DNA from: SUG1106 sp964651095
GTDB taxonomy: Bacteria; Bacillota; Clostridia; Peptostreptococcales; Anaerovoracaceae
Direction: 5' to 3'
Length of the DNA stretch: 32,387 bases
Assembly: GCA_964651095.1 (NCBI GenBank)
Contig: CAZYWO010000011.1
Location: forward strand, 1-32,387
Position numbers and translations under genes: made by a program. Positions 8,449-15,611 of this stretch are shown here, one piece after another. The notes beneath the pieces are model-generated. The model saw nothing but the letters and a program-made list of their open reading frames with translations. It was not told the DNA's origin and searched no databases. Each line of letters begins with the position of its first letter. Positions within the stretch are counted from its first letter, which is position 1.

Positions 8449-8567
8449 ACACAATTTGGCATTTCCGGTTTTCATACCGTGTATGATATCTATGACATCG
8501 CCATTTCCCAAGAAGAAGAATCAGCCAAAGAATTTTTCTTGTATTTCCGCGGTTTTGTGGCACAATG

Positions 8568-8593
8568 TATAATATATAAAGATATATAAGGAG
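8568..8593 (+). promoter_or_regulatory. -10 box and ribosome-binding site of the bile salt hydrolase
   Basis: TATAAT at 8568-8573 has no convincing -35 partner (TTTCCG at 8544-8549 is weak). AAGGAG at 8588-8593 is eight bases before ATG 8602. The very short leader suggests simple transcription without leader-based control. Confidence 0.45.
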
Positions 8594-8601
8594 TGTTCAC
8601 T

Positions 8602-9573
8602 ATGTGTACGGCAATAACATATAAGACTAAAGACCATTATTTTGGCCGCAATCTTGATTTAGATTATTCCTATGAGGAAACAGTCACCATAACGCCTCGA
8701 AATTTTCCGCTGAAATTCAGGCATGTTCCTCACTTAAAAAGTCATTATGCTTTAATTGGTATGGCATATATAGCTGAAGATTATCCTTTGTATTACGAAG
8801 CTACCAATGAAAAGGGGCTTAGTATTGCAGGACTTAACTTCCCTGAAAATGCTCACTATAGAGAGTTTGAAGATGGCATGGACAACATAGCTGTTTTTGA
8901 AATAATACCGTGGATCCTGTGTCAATGCGCTGATATTGACCAAGCTTGCTCTCTGCTTTCACGTATCAATGTAATCGACGAGGCTTTCAGCGAAACTCTG
9001 CCTCCTGCCACCCTGCACTGGATTATTTCCGACAGGAACCGATCTATCACAGTAGAACCTGTAAAAGACGGCTTAAAAATATACGATAATCCTGTGGAAG
9101 TTCTTACAAATAACCCTACTTTTGATATGCAACTGTTTAATCTGAACAATTACATGCACTTAACGACAAAAGATCCTGTCAATACCTTTGCGAAAAGTTT
9201 GAACTTGTCTTGCTACAGCCGCGGAATGGGAGGTCTTGGACTACCCGGGGATTGTTCGTCTGCCTCACGGTTTGTAAAGGCTGCTTTTACCAAAATGAAT
9301 TCGGTTTCCGGAAACGGTGAATCGGAAAGCGTCAGCCAGTTCTTTCATATTCTTGGCAGCGCAGCCCAACAGCGCGGCTGCACATTGGTCAATGACAGGT
9401 ACGAATATACCATATATTCGTCTTGCTGCAATACGGATAAGGGAATTTATTATTATACTACTTATGAAAACAGCCAAATAACCGCCGTCGATATGCGTAA
9501 AGAAAATCTAAACGGAAGCCAACTTATTTACTACAATCTGATAAAGGGTCAACAAATTAGGGAGCAAAATTAA
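8602..9573 (+). CDS. bsh: Choloylglycine (bile salt) hydrolase
   Basis: An Ntn-hydrolase of 323 residues that releases glycine or taurine from conjugated bile salts. The start must be ATG 8602: the family needs Cys2 as nucleophile after Met removal, and the protein begins MCTAITY. An upstream GTG at 8593 lies in the ribosome-binding site. Expected active-site residues are present: Cys2, Arg16 and Asp19 in FGRNLD, Asn79 in AGLNFP, Asn170 in LTNNPTF and Arg223 in GDCSSASRF. Asn79 in that position favours bile salt over penicillin V acylase activity. It closely resembles, from memory, the Clostridium perfringens enzyme. There is no signal peptide, so it is cytoplasmic. It is monocistronic and indicates life in an animal gut. 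Confidence 0.93.
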   Translation: MCTAITYKTKDHYFGRNLDLDYSYEETVTITPRNFPLKFRHVPHLKSHYALIGMAYIAEDYPLYYEATNEKGLSIAGLNFPENAHYREFEDGMDNIAVFEIIPWILCQCADIDQACSLLSRINVIDEAFSETLPPATLHWIISDRNRSITVEPVKDGLKIYDNPVEVLTNNPTFDMQLFNLNNYMHLTTKDPVNTFAKSLNLSCYSRGMGGLGLPGDCSSASRFVKAAFTKMNSVSGNGESESVSQFFHILGSAAQQRGCTLVNDRYEYTIYSSCCNTDKGIYYYTTYENSQITAVDMRKENLNGSQLIYYNLIKGQQIREQN

Positions 9574-9596
9574 TTGCTTAAAAAAGGGCAATAAAA

Positions 9597-9619
9597 AAGG
9601 AGAGTTAGAACCTCTCCTT
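9597..9619. terminator. Bidirectional terminator between bsh and smpB
   Basis: AAGGAGAG (9597-9604) pairs with CTCTCCTT (9612-9619) around a seven-base loop. On the minus strand it is followed by a six-T run, a strong smpB terminator; on the plus strand by CATTTTT. The smpB stop codon lies in the loop. Confidence 0.8.
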
Positions 9620-10069
9620 CATTTTTCTGTCCATATCACGTTTCGCATCTCGTTTTGCGATGTCATCACGCTTATCATAGTTTTTCTTTCCGCGGGCTAC
9701 GCCAATTTCAACTTTAGCGCGACCTTCTTCATTAATATACATTTTCAAAGGCACGATAGTTAGACCTTTCATAGTGGTGTAACCGATAAGCTTGCGTATC
9801 TCCTGCTTATGTAATAAAAGTTTCCTTTCTCTGAGTGGTTCCACGTTAAAACGATTGCCCTGCTCATAAGGACTTATATTCATTCCGTAAAGAATCAGTT
9901 CACCGTTATGAATTTTGGCATAACTTTCCTTAATGCTTACTTTCCCTTGCCGCACCGATTTAATTTCAGTGCCGGTCAATACGATCCCTGCCTCGTATGT
10001 CTCCTCTATGAAAAAATCATGAAACGCTTTTTTATTATTTGCAACTAACTTACGTTCTTTCCTCGCCAT
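9605..10069 (-). CDS. smpB: SsrA-binding protein SmpB
   Basis: SmpB binds tmRNA and delivers it to stalled ribosomes in trans-translation. The protein has the family landmarks: ANNKKAFHDFFIEETYEAGIVLTGTEIKSVRQGK at the start, SYAKIHNGELILYGMNISPYEQGN in the middle, and the basic tail GKKNYDKRDDIAKRDAKRDMDRKMK. I place the start at ATG 10069, giving 154 residues, because MARKERKLVANN is the usual N-terminus and GGAG lies seven bases upstream; a longer reading frame would add 14 non-conserved residues. The start overlaps the end of the preceding S26-like gene by 20 bases, so translation is probably coupled. The tmRNA gene is not in the window. Confidence 0.95.
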   Translation of the reverse strand: MARKERKLVANNKKAFHDFFIEETYEAGIVLTGTEIKSVRQGKVSIKESYAKIHNGELILYGMNISPYEQGNRFNVEPLRERKLLLHKQEIRKLIGYTTMKGLTIVPLKMYINEEGRAKVEIGVARGKKNYDKRDDIAKRDAKRDMDRKMKERF

Positions 10070-10442
10070 AACAAATCTCCATAACCTTTCCCAAAACAAT
10101 ATCCTTTTCAATAATTTCAGTGTCTGTCGCTACCATATCCATTTCACAGCCAACTTTAATCCAGTTATCCTTTACGCCGACAACGCGGCGTATCAGATAT
10201 TGACCCTGCCCGTCAATGCTGTAATAAGGTGCTTTATAGACTACTAAATCTCCTACACTGAAATCCTGTGTATCCAACTTGTTTATAATCACCCTTTGTC
10301 CCGGTTCGAGAGTAGGCAGCATAGAGCTTCCCTCCACTTTAATCACCATAAAACCGGAAAAGAGCGCCACAGCCGCCGTTATCCCTATGGCTGCTGCCAG
10401 CACTTTACATAATAATCTCCATATTCCTCTCAAAATCCCCAT
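10050..10442 (-). CDS. Short S26 (type I signal peptidase-like) membrane protein
   Basis: A 130-residue protein with one N-terminal membrane segment (about residues 10-35). It is followed by GSSMLPTLEPGQRVIINKLD, the box I motif carrying the nucleophilic serine, and GDLVVYKAPYY. Where type I peptidases have the general-base Lys in a KR-V/I-GLPGD motif, this protein reads YLIRRVVGVKDNW: Arg stands at the Lys position and PGD is lost. The GDN-S-DSR box is also absent. It is much shorter than typical LepB. It may be an inactive or differently active paralogue of the true peptidase encoded just upstream. AAGGGG sits close before the ATG, and its 3' end overlaps smpB. Confidence 0.75.
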   Translation of the reverse strand: MGILRGIWRLLCKVLAAAIGITAAVALFSGFMVIKVEGSSMLPTLEPGQRVIINKLDTQDFSVGDLVVYKAPYYSIDGQGQYLIRRVVGVKDNWIKVGCEMDMVATDTEIIEKDIVLGKVMEICYGEERT

Positions 10443-10476
10443 TTAACCCCTTTATTTATCCAAGATGTATAACTTT

Positions 10477-10998
10477 CTAAAACACCTTCATTTCGCTGAA
10501 CGGGTATACTCTCAACACAACTTTTCCTATGATGGAATCTATATCTATAGTTCCCACCTCCGGACTTCTGCTGTCTTGGCTTACTCTTCGATTATCTCCC
10601 ATTACAAATAGCTTGCCTTCTTCTACCGTTATTTTATCCATTTCTCCCGATAGTCCTTGTTCAGCTATGTATTCTTCGTATATTCTTTCCCCGTTGATAT
10701 ACACTTCTCCGTCTATAATTTCAACAGTATCCCCCGGAAGCCCAATTATTCTTTTAATTAAATTCTTTTGTTTGCCGTTTTCATCGAATAAGTTCGACCT
10801 AAAAACGATAACATCCCCTCTCTGTGGTTCTCCAAACAATCTGTATGCTTGTCTGCTTGCTATAACATAATCGCCGGAATAGAAATTTGGCAGCATGGAT
10901 TCCTGTTGAATAATGATAGGTTTAACAAATGCCAATATGATTGCGGCAATTATAACTGCTATAAGTATATCTCTAATCCAACCCAAAATATCTTTCAT
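10477..10998 (-). CDS. lepB: Signal peptidase I
   Basis: This membrane serine peptidase removes signal peptides from exported proteins. It has an N-terminal anchor (DILIAVIIAAIILAFVKPII), box SMLPNFYSGD with the catalytic Ser34, LIKRIIGLPGD with the general base Lys82, and MGDNRRVSQDSRSPEVG near the C-terminus. It is a short Gram-positive type. I use ATG 10998 (173 residues) because AAGGAG lies ten bases upstream; a TTG-started extension to 11028 would run through this ribosome-binding site and into the upstream gene. It lies between an rluA-type gene and a second S26-like gene in one leftward cluster. Confidence 0.95.
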   Translation of the reverse strand: MKDILGWIRDILIAVIIAAIILAFVKPIIIQQESMLPNFYSGDYVIASRQAYRLFGEPQRGDVIVFRSNLFDENGKQKNLIKRIIGLPGDTVEIIDGEVYINGERIYEEYIAEQGLSGEMDKITVEEGKLFVMGDNRRVSQDSRSPEVGTIDIDSIIGKVVLRVYPFSEMKVF

Positions 10999-11014
10999 AT
11001 TTTTATTACTCCTT

Positions 11015-12007
11015 TTATTTTTTTCCAAAAATTTTCTCTTTTATACTCCTGAAATTTTCCGGAAGCTGTGCTTGTATTATTTTACCCTGAAGGTAACGTA
11101 GCTGACCGTCTTGCTTGCACTTCTCGAATTCAAGTTTATATGCGTGTAGAATCTGAGTGGTTAACCCAAGCTGCTCTGACGCCCACCTATTGGCCCTATC
11201 CGACCCGTATTTTACGTCGCCAAGCACCGGATAGCCTGCCTTAGCCAGATGCGCTCTGATCTGATGTGTTCTGCCTGTAATAATTTTGACCTCCGTTAAA
11301 GTATACCACTTTCCCGAAATTTGTCCATATTCCATAGGGCGGCATACGGTTTCCATCAGCTTGCCTTCTTCACTGTTTTCGGATACTACGTTTACGAAAT
11401 TGCGGCGGCTGTCCTTAGTCATTCTGTCCTTAAGTTCCAGTGGACCGGGGATTTTACCGCACACAATAGTCATATAATATTTATTAATGTAGTTTTTTTC
11501 CCTAATCATATAGTTTAGCTCTTGCAGCGCTTTGGAATTTTTGCCGAAAACTACCAGCCCGGTAGTGTTTCTATCCAATCGGTTTGCAGGGGCGGGAGAA
11601 AAGGTTCTGTCCGCTCTGGGATTATATTCGCCCTGTTCGATCAAATAATCTATAACCTGATTAGCTAAGTGATTTTTTTTCTCTGAATGGTCTCCATGTG
11701 TTAGAAGCCCGAAAGGTTTTTCGGCTACAAGAATATTTTCATCTTCATAAGCGATGACAAACTGTTTTTTTGCCCTGACTTTTTTCAAAGGCTTTTGCAA
11801 TTTATCAGCTTCCTCTTCACTGATATATACGGTTATTTCGTCTCCTGCTTTAAGCATGGACTCTTTAGCTGAACGTTTGCCATTTACCTTAATATCCTTA
11901 CGGATCATTTTATATATGTGGCTCAAAGGCGCGTTGTCAAAATATTTTTTTAAAAATCTGTCAAGACGCTGATTTGCCTGATTGTCAGTGATAATTAGCT
12001 TTATCAT
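11015..12007 (-). CDS. RluA-family 23S rRNA pseudouridine synthase (RluC-like)
   Basis: A 330-residue enzyme that converts specific uridines in large-subunit rRNA to pseudouridine. An S4-type RNA-binding domain spans about residues 12-62 (QRLDRFLKKYF and KMIRKDIKVNGKR). The catalytic domain begins near residue 85, with NRLDRNTTGLVVFGK carrying the catalytic Asp145, and later GRTHQIRAHLA. The RLDRNT motif and overall length fit RluC-like members; the exact target uridines cannot be assigned. AAGGAAAAA precedes ATG 12007. It appears to be the first gene of a leftward cluster with lepB, the S26-like gene and smpB. Confidence 0.92.
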   Translation of the reverse strand: MIKLIITDNQANQRLDRFLKKYFDNAPLSHIYKMIRKDIKVNGKRSAKESMLKAGDEITVYISEEEADKLQKPLKKVRAKKQFVIAYEDENILVAEKPFGLLTHGDHSEKKNHLANQVIDYLIEQGEYNPRADRTFSPAPANRLDRNTTGLVVFGKNSKALQELNYMIREKNYINKYYMTIVCGKIPGPLELKDRMTKDSRRNFVNVVSENSEEGKLMETVCRPMEYGQISGKWYTLTEVKIITGRTHQIRAHLAKAGYPVLGDVKYGSDRANRWASEQLGLTTQILHAYKLEFEKCKQDGQLRYLQGKIIQAQLPENFRSIKEKIFGKK

Positions 12008-12249
12008 TTTTTCCTTTTCTATGTCGCATTGCGGCTGCCATGTTGACCGTTTAAACTTTTTTCCCTGTTTGTCTCCATTATGTTAACGAAACTTACCAAA
12101 ATATTATACACCAAAATGCCTTGTGAAAAAAGCATAAATCTGTTAAAATAAAGTGGTATTATAAATATGGACACAAATTTATGCACTTATACATAAAAAA
12201 ATTTTGGACAAGTCTACTTTTGATTTAAAGCAACATGGGGGATAATTAT

Positions 12250-12759
12250 ATGAAAAAGTTGAAAGATTTTATCTACGATAAAAATGACATAATAATCGCA
12301 TTACTAATCCTTGTCATAGCAGCGCTCATTATATTTTGGAGATTAAATATTATTTTAGAATATCCCAAACAGCTAGTCGGAAATGGAGATACCGGCGTTT
12401 CTGATAATGTAGATGATGGGGATGATGACGCCCTCGATGATAATAGCGATAATGATGATGGCAATACTACCGATGATGATACCGGTGACGACAATCAGAC
12501 CGGAACAGATACGCCTTCTGATACTTCTGTTTGGAGCGGCGGTATGCTTACACAGGATATTGAGGTTGAAGTTACCGGAAACAGCGCTTCTGCTGCCATC
12601 CAGTGCCTCATAGATAAAGGTCTGTTCGATGATTATGCAGATTACCAGTCTGTCTGTGAAGATGCAGGCTTAGACCACGAAAAAGTCAAAGCCGGCACAT
12701 TCACATTTGAAAAAGGCTCTACTAAAAAGGATATTGCCAAGATGATGAACTGGGGTTAA
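12250..12759 (+). CDS. Membrane-anchored acidic-linker protein with MltG-like tail
   Basis: A 169-residue protein not recognised as a named gene. A membrane anchor lies at about residues 13-32 (IIIALLILVIAALIIFW). A low-complexity Asp/Asn/Thr-rich linker follows at about residues 45-90. The C-terminal domain of about 70 residues ends in KAGTFTFEKGSTKKDIAKMMNWG, resembling the small LysM-like segment of YceG/MltG (a peptidoglycan terminase); the catalytic part is missing. I prefer ATG 12250 because GGGGGA at 12237-12242 sits at proper spacing, while an ATG at 12235 has no site. It probably projects from the membrane toward the cell wall. Its terminator lies inside the convergent neighbour. Confidence 0.65.
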   Translation: MKKLKDFIYDKNDIIIALLILVIAALIIFWRLNIILEYPKQLVGNGDTGVSDNVDDGDDDALDDNSDNDDGNTTDDDTGDDNQTGTDTPSDTSVWSGGMLTQDIEVEVTGNSASAAIQCLIDKGLFDDYADYQSVCEDAGLDHEKVKAGTFTFEKGSTKKDIAKMMNWG

Positions 12760-12762
12760 CCT

Positions 12763-13029
12763 TTACTTACCTAAAAGCTCGATTACTTTTTTTAATCGGG
12801 CTTTTTGATTGTCATCCATCATAGGCATGAGCCTTGAGAGCAACATTTTCTGCTGTTCATAGCTTATGTTGTTTGCTTTAAGTTGTTCTTTGAGTTTAAG
12901 GATCTCGGCGGCAAGCTCAACATCGCTTTTTCCCTCCAGCTTTTTAAGAGTATTTTGATTTACTCCACTGTTTTTGGAAAGTCCCAGTTGCGATGCAATT
13001 TCTGACGCCATTTTTTCATTTAAATCCAT
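12763..13029 (-). CDS. Small conserved-looking helical protein, unknown function
   Basis: An 88-residue, charged, mainly helical protein without signal or membrane segment. The central part (KLEGKSDVELAAEILKLKEQLKANN) and the end (QQKMLLSRLMPMMDDNQKARLKKVIELLGK) look like amphipathic helices. AGGAGG eight bases before ATG 13029 strongly supports translation. Its stop is three bases from the stop of the convergent acidic-linker gene. It is divergent from the 13144 gene, with 114 bases between the starts, and the two could be functionally paired. I do not recognise the family and assign no function. Confidence 0.6.
   Translation of the reverse strand: MDLNEKMASEIASQLGLSKNSGVNQNTLKKLEGKSDVELAAEILKLKEQLKANNISYEQQKMLLSRLMPMMDDNQKARLKKVIELLGK
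12773..12806 (+). terminator. Terminator embedded in a convergent coding region
   Basis: AAAAGCTCGATTA (12773-12785) pairs with TAATCGGGCTTTT (12793-12805), 13 pairs with one G-U, around a T-rich seven-base loop and followed by TG. It would stop transcripts of the 12250 gene. On the other strand the same bases encode the last residues (RLKKVIELLGK) of the small helical protein. Confidence 0.75.
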
Positions 13030-13143
13030 TTATTATACCTCCTACCTGCTTTCTTCTACAATCTATGCACCTGCATGCCGGTAATTTCATAATATATTTT
13101 AGATAGGCTGCAAAAATTTCAGTTTGAACGGGAGGTACAACTA

Positions 13144-13485
13144 ATGGGGAAAAATTCGGAAACTGTAGGAGTAATTTTGCTGGTTCTGCTGGTGGCAGGA
13201 GCTTTTGGAGATAAAGGCGGAACTGCACCGCAGGGAGGAAATCGCGGCGGTCTTAACAGGATTCTTCCCATTAAAGGTCTTGAGATTACCAGTCTGGCTA
13301 AAGATTTTCACCGCATGGTTGATGTTATGGGCAAAGTGGATAATATCGGTCAAATGGCGGTAAATCCTCCTAAACTGCCTGAGCCAAGCCAACTTATCAA
13401 TACTTCTGCTTTGCCTGATATAAGCGGAATTATGGAAGTGATGGGCCCTCTTTTAAGTAATCTTGGCGGTACCAATGAAAAATAA
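13144..13485 (+). CDS. Small protein with N-terminal membrane segment, unknown function
   Basis: A 113-residue protein with a hydrophobic segment at about residues 8-22 (VGVILLVLLVAGAFGD), then a Gly-rich stretch, and a C-terminal part with Met/Leu-rich helices (DISGIMEVMGPLLSNLGG). GGGAGG near 13130-13135 precedes ATG 13144. It is divergent from the small helical protein at 12763-13029; both end in MP/MG-LL type helices, which hints at a shared role, but this is only an impression. I do not recognise the family. Confidence 0.6.
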   Translation: MGKNSETVGVILLVLLVAGAFGDKGGTAPQGGNRGGLNRILPIKGLEITSLAKDFHRMVDVMGKVDNIGQMAVNPPKLPEPSQLINTSALPDISGIMEVMGPLLSNLGGTNEK

Positions 13486-13602
13486 TTTTAATGTTACTAA
13501 AGGGTATTTTTAAACGGTTCAGCCAAATGATGTATTCCTTTTTTTGCGAATTTGATGTATACTAGAAGTAATTTTTAGACTCAAATTTTCGGGAGGTAAG
13601 AC

Positions 13603-14532
13603 ATGGCATTAGTAACTACCAAAGAAATGTTTGCCAAAGCGTTAAAATCAGATTACGCCATCGGCGCATTTAATGTAAATAATATGGAAATTATTCAAGG
13701 TATCGTGGAGGCTGCTAAAATTGAGCAGGCGCCTCTTATTCTGCAAGTATCCGCAGGCGCGCGAAAATACGCTAAACCTGCATATTTGACTAAATTAGTT
13801 GAAGCGGCAATTATCGATACCGGTCTTGATATTGCGCTTCACCTTGATCACGGTGAAGATTTTGAAATATGCAAAAAATGTGTAGACGACGGTTTCACTT
13901 CTGTTATGATCGACGGTTCCAAGCATCCGTTTGAGGAAAATATAAGAATTACTAAAGAAGTAGTTGAATATGCTCATTCCCACGGAGTAGTTGTTGAAGC
14001 TGAACTTGGCAAACTGGCAGGAGTTGAAGATAATGTTAAAGTAGACGCTCGTTCCGCAACTTTTACAGATCCGGATGAAGCGGCTGAATTCGTTGAAAGA
14101 ACCGGCGTAGACTCACTGGCAATAGCCATCGGTACAAGTCACGGCGCTTATAAATTTAAAGGAGAACCATATTTAGATTTTGAAAGATTAAAGACGATAC
14201 ATAAATTAATACCTGATACGCCGCTGGTTCTTCACGGCGCGTCAACCGTACTTAAAGAGTTCGTCGATAAGTGCAATCAATATGGAGGAAATATTCCGGG
14301 CGCTCAAGGCGTTCCTGAAGAAATGATTAAGGAAGCAACCAAATACGGTATCTGTAAAGTAAACATTGATACCGATCTTAGGCTGGCTTTAACCGCAGAG
14401 GTTCGTAAATTTATCACAGAAAATCCTGCCGAATTTGACCCTCGTAAATATCTTGGTCCCGGCAGAGACGCAATTCAGGCTATGGTTCAGCACAAGATAA
14501 AGAACGTACTTAACGCTTCCAATACGCTGTAA
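13603..14532 (+). CDS. fba: Class II fructose-1,6-bisphosphate aldolase
   Basis: A zinc-dependent aldolase of glycolysis and gluconeogenesis that interconverts fructose 1,6-bisphosphate with glyceraldehyde 3-phosphate and dihydroxyacetone phosphate. It has 309 residues, as usual. Asp82 and His83 (LHLDHGED) supply the catalytic acid/base and a zinc ligand; His180 (GTSHGAYKF) and His211 (LHGAST) complete the zinc site; GKLAGVEDN follows the conserved Glu of VVEAELG. GGGAGG precedes ATG 13603, and TATACT at 13558-13563 is a possible -10 box with no clear -35. It seems monocistronic, with a long-stem terminator about 150 bases downstream. Confidence 0.96.
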   Translation: MALVTTKEMFAKALKSDYAIGAFNVNNMEIIQGIVEAAKIEQAPLILQVSAGARKYAKPAYLTKLVEAAIIDTGLDIALHLDHGEDFEICKKCVDDGFTSVMIDGSKHPFEENIRITKEVVEYAHSHGVVVEAELGKLAGVEDNVKVDARSATFTDPDEAAEFVERTGVDSLAIAIGTSHGAYKFKGEPYLDFERLKTIHKLIPDTPLVLHGASTVLKEFVDKCNQYGGNIPGAQGVPEEMIKEATKYGICKVNIDTDLRLALTAEVRKFITENPAEFDPRKYLGPGRDAIQAMVQHKIKNVLNASNTL

Positions 14533-14683
14533 CCCTATAGCGCAGATGCGCTGCTCGTAATTCATACTTGGCGGTTATTATAAGTATGATGTAGTCACGA
14601 AAGTTCGGCGCACCAACAAATTAGTCACTGTTTTATTCGGATATAGAACAGCCCAACCCAAAAGCACTATTCATGTGCAAAAC
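14533..14683 (+). other. Structured intergenic segment after fba, no assignment
   Basis: There is no convincing reading frame between the fba stop and its terminator. Several pairing elements are visible: AGCGCA/TGCGCT (14538-14551), TCATACTT (14562-14569) with AAGTATGA (14582-14589), and GCAC/GTGC near 14670. TAGTCAC is repeated 30 bases apart. It could be an untranslated 3' region or a small RNA precursor; I do not recognise any RNA family. Confidence 0.3.
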
Positions 14684-14743
14684 AAAAAGGTTGCCGCTTA
14701 AACCGGCGTCAAATAAACACCGGTTTAAACGGTAACCTTTTTT
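14684..14743 (+). terminator. Long-stem intrinsic terminator
   Basis: A 23-base stem joins 14684-14706 with 14720-14742, with one mismatch and one G-U pair. The loop is 13 bases and the 3' side ends in six Ts. The stem is far longer than the other terminators here. It is placed to end transcripts from fba. Confidence 0.75.
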
Positions 14744-14763
14744 GCATTTATGCTTTATAAAAA

Positions 14764-14792
14764 ATCTCCTGCCCAATATTGAAGCAGGAGAT
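14764..14792 (-). terminator. Minus-strand terminator of the frameshifted peptidase gene
   Basis: ATCTCCTGC (14764-14772) and GCAGGAGAT (14784-14792) pair. Only the minus strand continues into a T-run (TTTTTTAT), so it terminates the leftward gene whose end is at 14827. Confidence 0.75.
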
Positions 14793-14826
14793 ATTAATAT
14801 TTACAACTCATTCATCTTATTTTAAG

Positions 14827-15362
14827 TTAGCACGCCAGTCTTCTCAAGTCCTTAATCGTTCCCTCGAAAACACGTCGTGCTTTAGGGAGCCTTTGAAAAT
14901 CACTGGGGTGAGTCAGCGATGGAGCTTTGGTGCGCTCAATAGCGCCGCTTTTGATTAACACATTAGAAACAAACTGAGAGCAGAAAAAGTGTTTTTTACG
15001 TTCCATCTCTATATTGAAAAACACATAGGTATACCCACTATATTATATCTATATACTTCCCTGTTAGCCTCCATGTGTCTGAGACGATTGCATAGTTTCT
15101 GATAGCAATCATCGCTTATATTCATCTTATATAAAGCACATCGCATGGAATCGCTGCTGCCCATTACTCCACGATTGACGTTTTCTCTGACGAACCCGGC
15201 AGGGAGCATGCTGTACTTATATTTCCTTCCAAAGCTATAAAGAGTAGTCAATTCGCTGTCCAATGCGAGGGAAACGTGAGTGTATTCACCTTCGCTCATT
15301 CGATGAATTAATCGTGAAAATATTGTGCCGCTCTTAGTAAGTAAAATATAAATTTCTTTCAT
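14827..15362 (-). pseudogene. Frameshifted NlpC/P60-like (YiiX/YebB-type) cysteine peptidase
   Basis: Two overlapping leftward frames together make one protein of about 178 residues. The first (15009-15362) reads MKEIYILLTKSGTIFSRLIHRMSEGEYTHVSLALD and ends VGIPMCFSI; the second (to 14827) resumes FFNIEMERKKHFFCSQFVSNVL. The family is a circularly permuted papain-like fold: His in YTHVSLALD precedes Cys in HFFCSQFV, so the frame change separates the two catalytic residues. The break is in a five-base A run on the plus strand at 15017-15021; one extra base there would restore a continuous product. A dedicated terminator is intact. It may be a recent pseudogene, a sequencing error or, less likely, programmed slippage. 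Confidence 0.8.
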
Positions 15363-15478
15363 ATATCTTTTTCATTTACCCCTCTCTTTTTAAAATTATT
15401 ATCTCAAATCTTTACATAAATATAATAACATAGTTTATATAGTTTGTCTCTTAAAAATTATTTACAATTTAATTACAA

Positions 15479-15515
15479 AACCCCGTATGTATATAAATAC
15501 AACGGGGTTGTTTTT
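15479..15515. terminator. Terminator downstream of pncB
   Basis: AACCCCGT (15479-15486) pairs with ACGGGGTT (15502-15509) around a 15-base loop. T-runs flank it on both strands (GTTTTT on plus, TTTTG on minus). The only gene running into it is the leftward nicotinate phosphoribosyltransferase gene ending at 15612. Confidence 0.7.
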
Positions 15516-15611
15516 AAACGCGATATCTTCTGCCTCACAGCAATACTTGCGTATTGTTATTCTTTGTTATTCTTTTTTATTGATACTATTTATGTGTACG
15601 AATATGTTCGG

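Noticed and set aside
8416..8580. Open frame of about 55 codons between the YczE-like gene and bsh
   Set aside because: It looks protein-like (ISGFHTVYDIYDIAISQEEESAKEFFLYFRG) but has no start with a ribosome-binding site and overlaps promoters on both strands. It may be a remnant or chance.
10529..11101. Overlapping rightward frames opposite lepB
   Set aside because: Low-complexity shadows of the lepB and rluA-type genes with no start signals.
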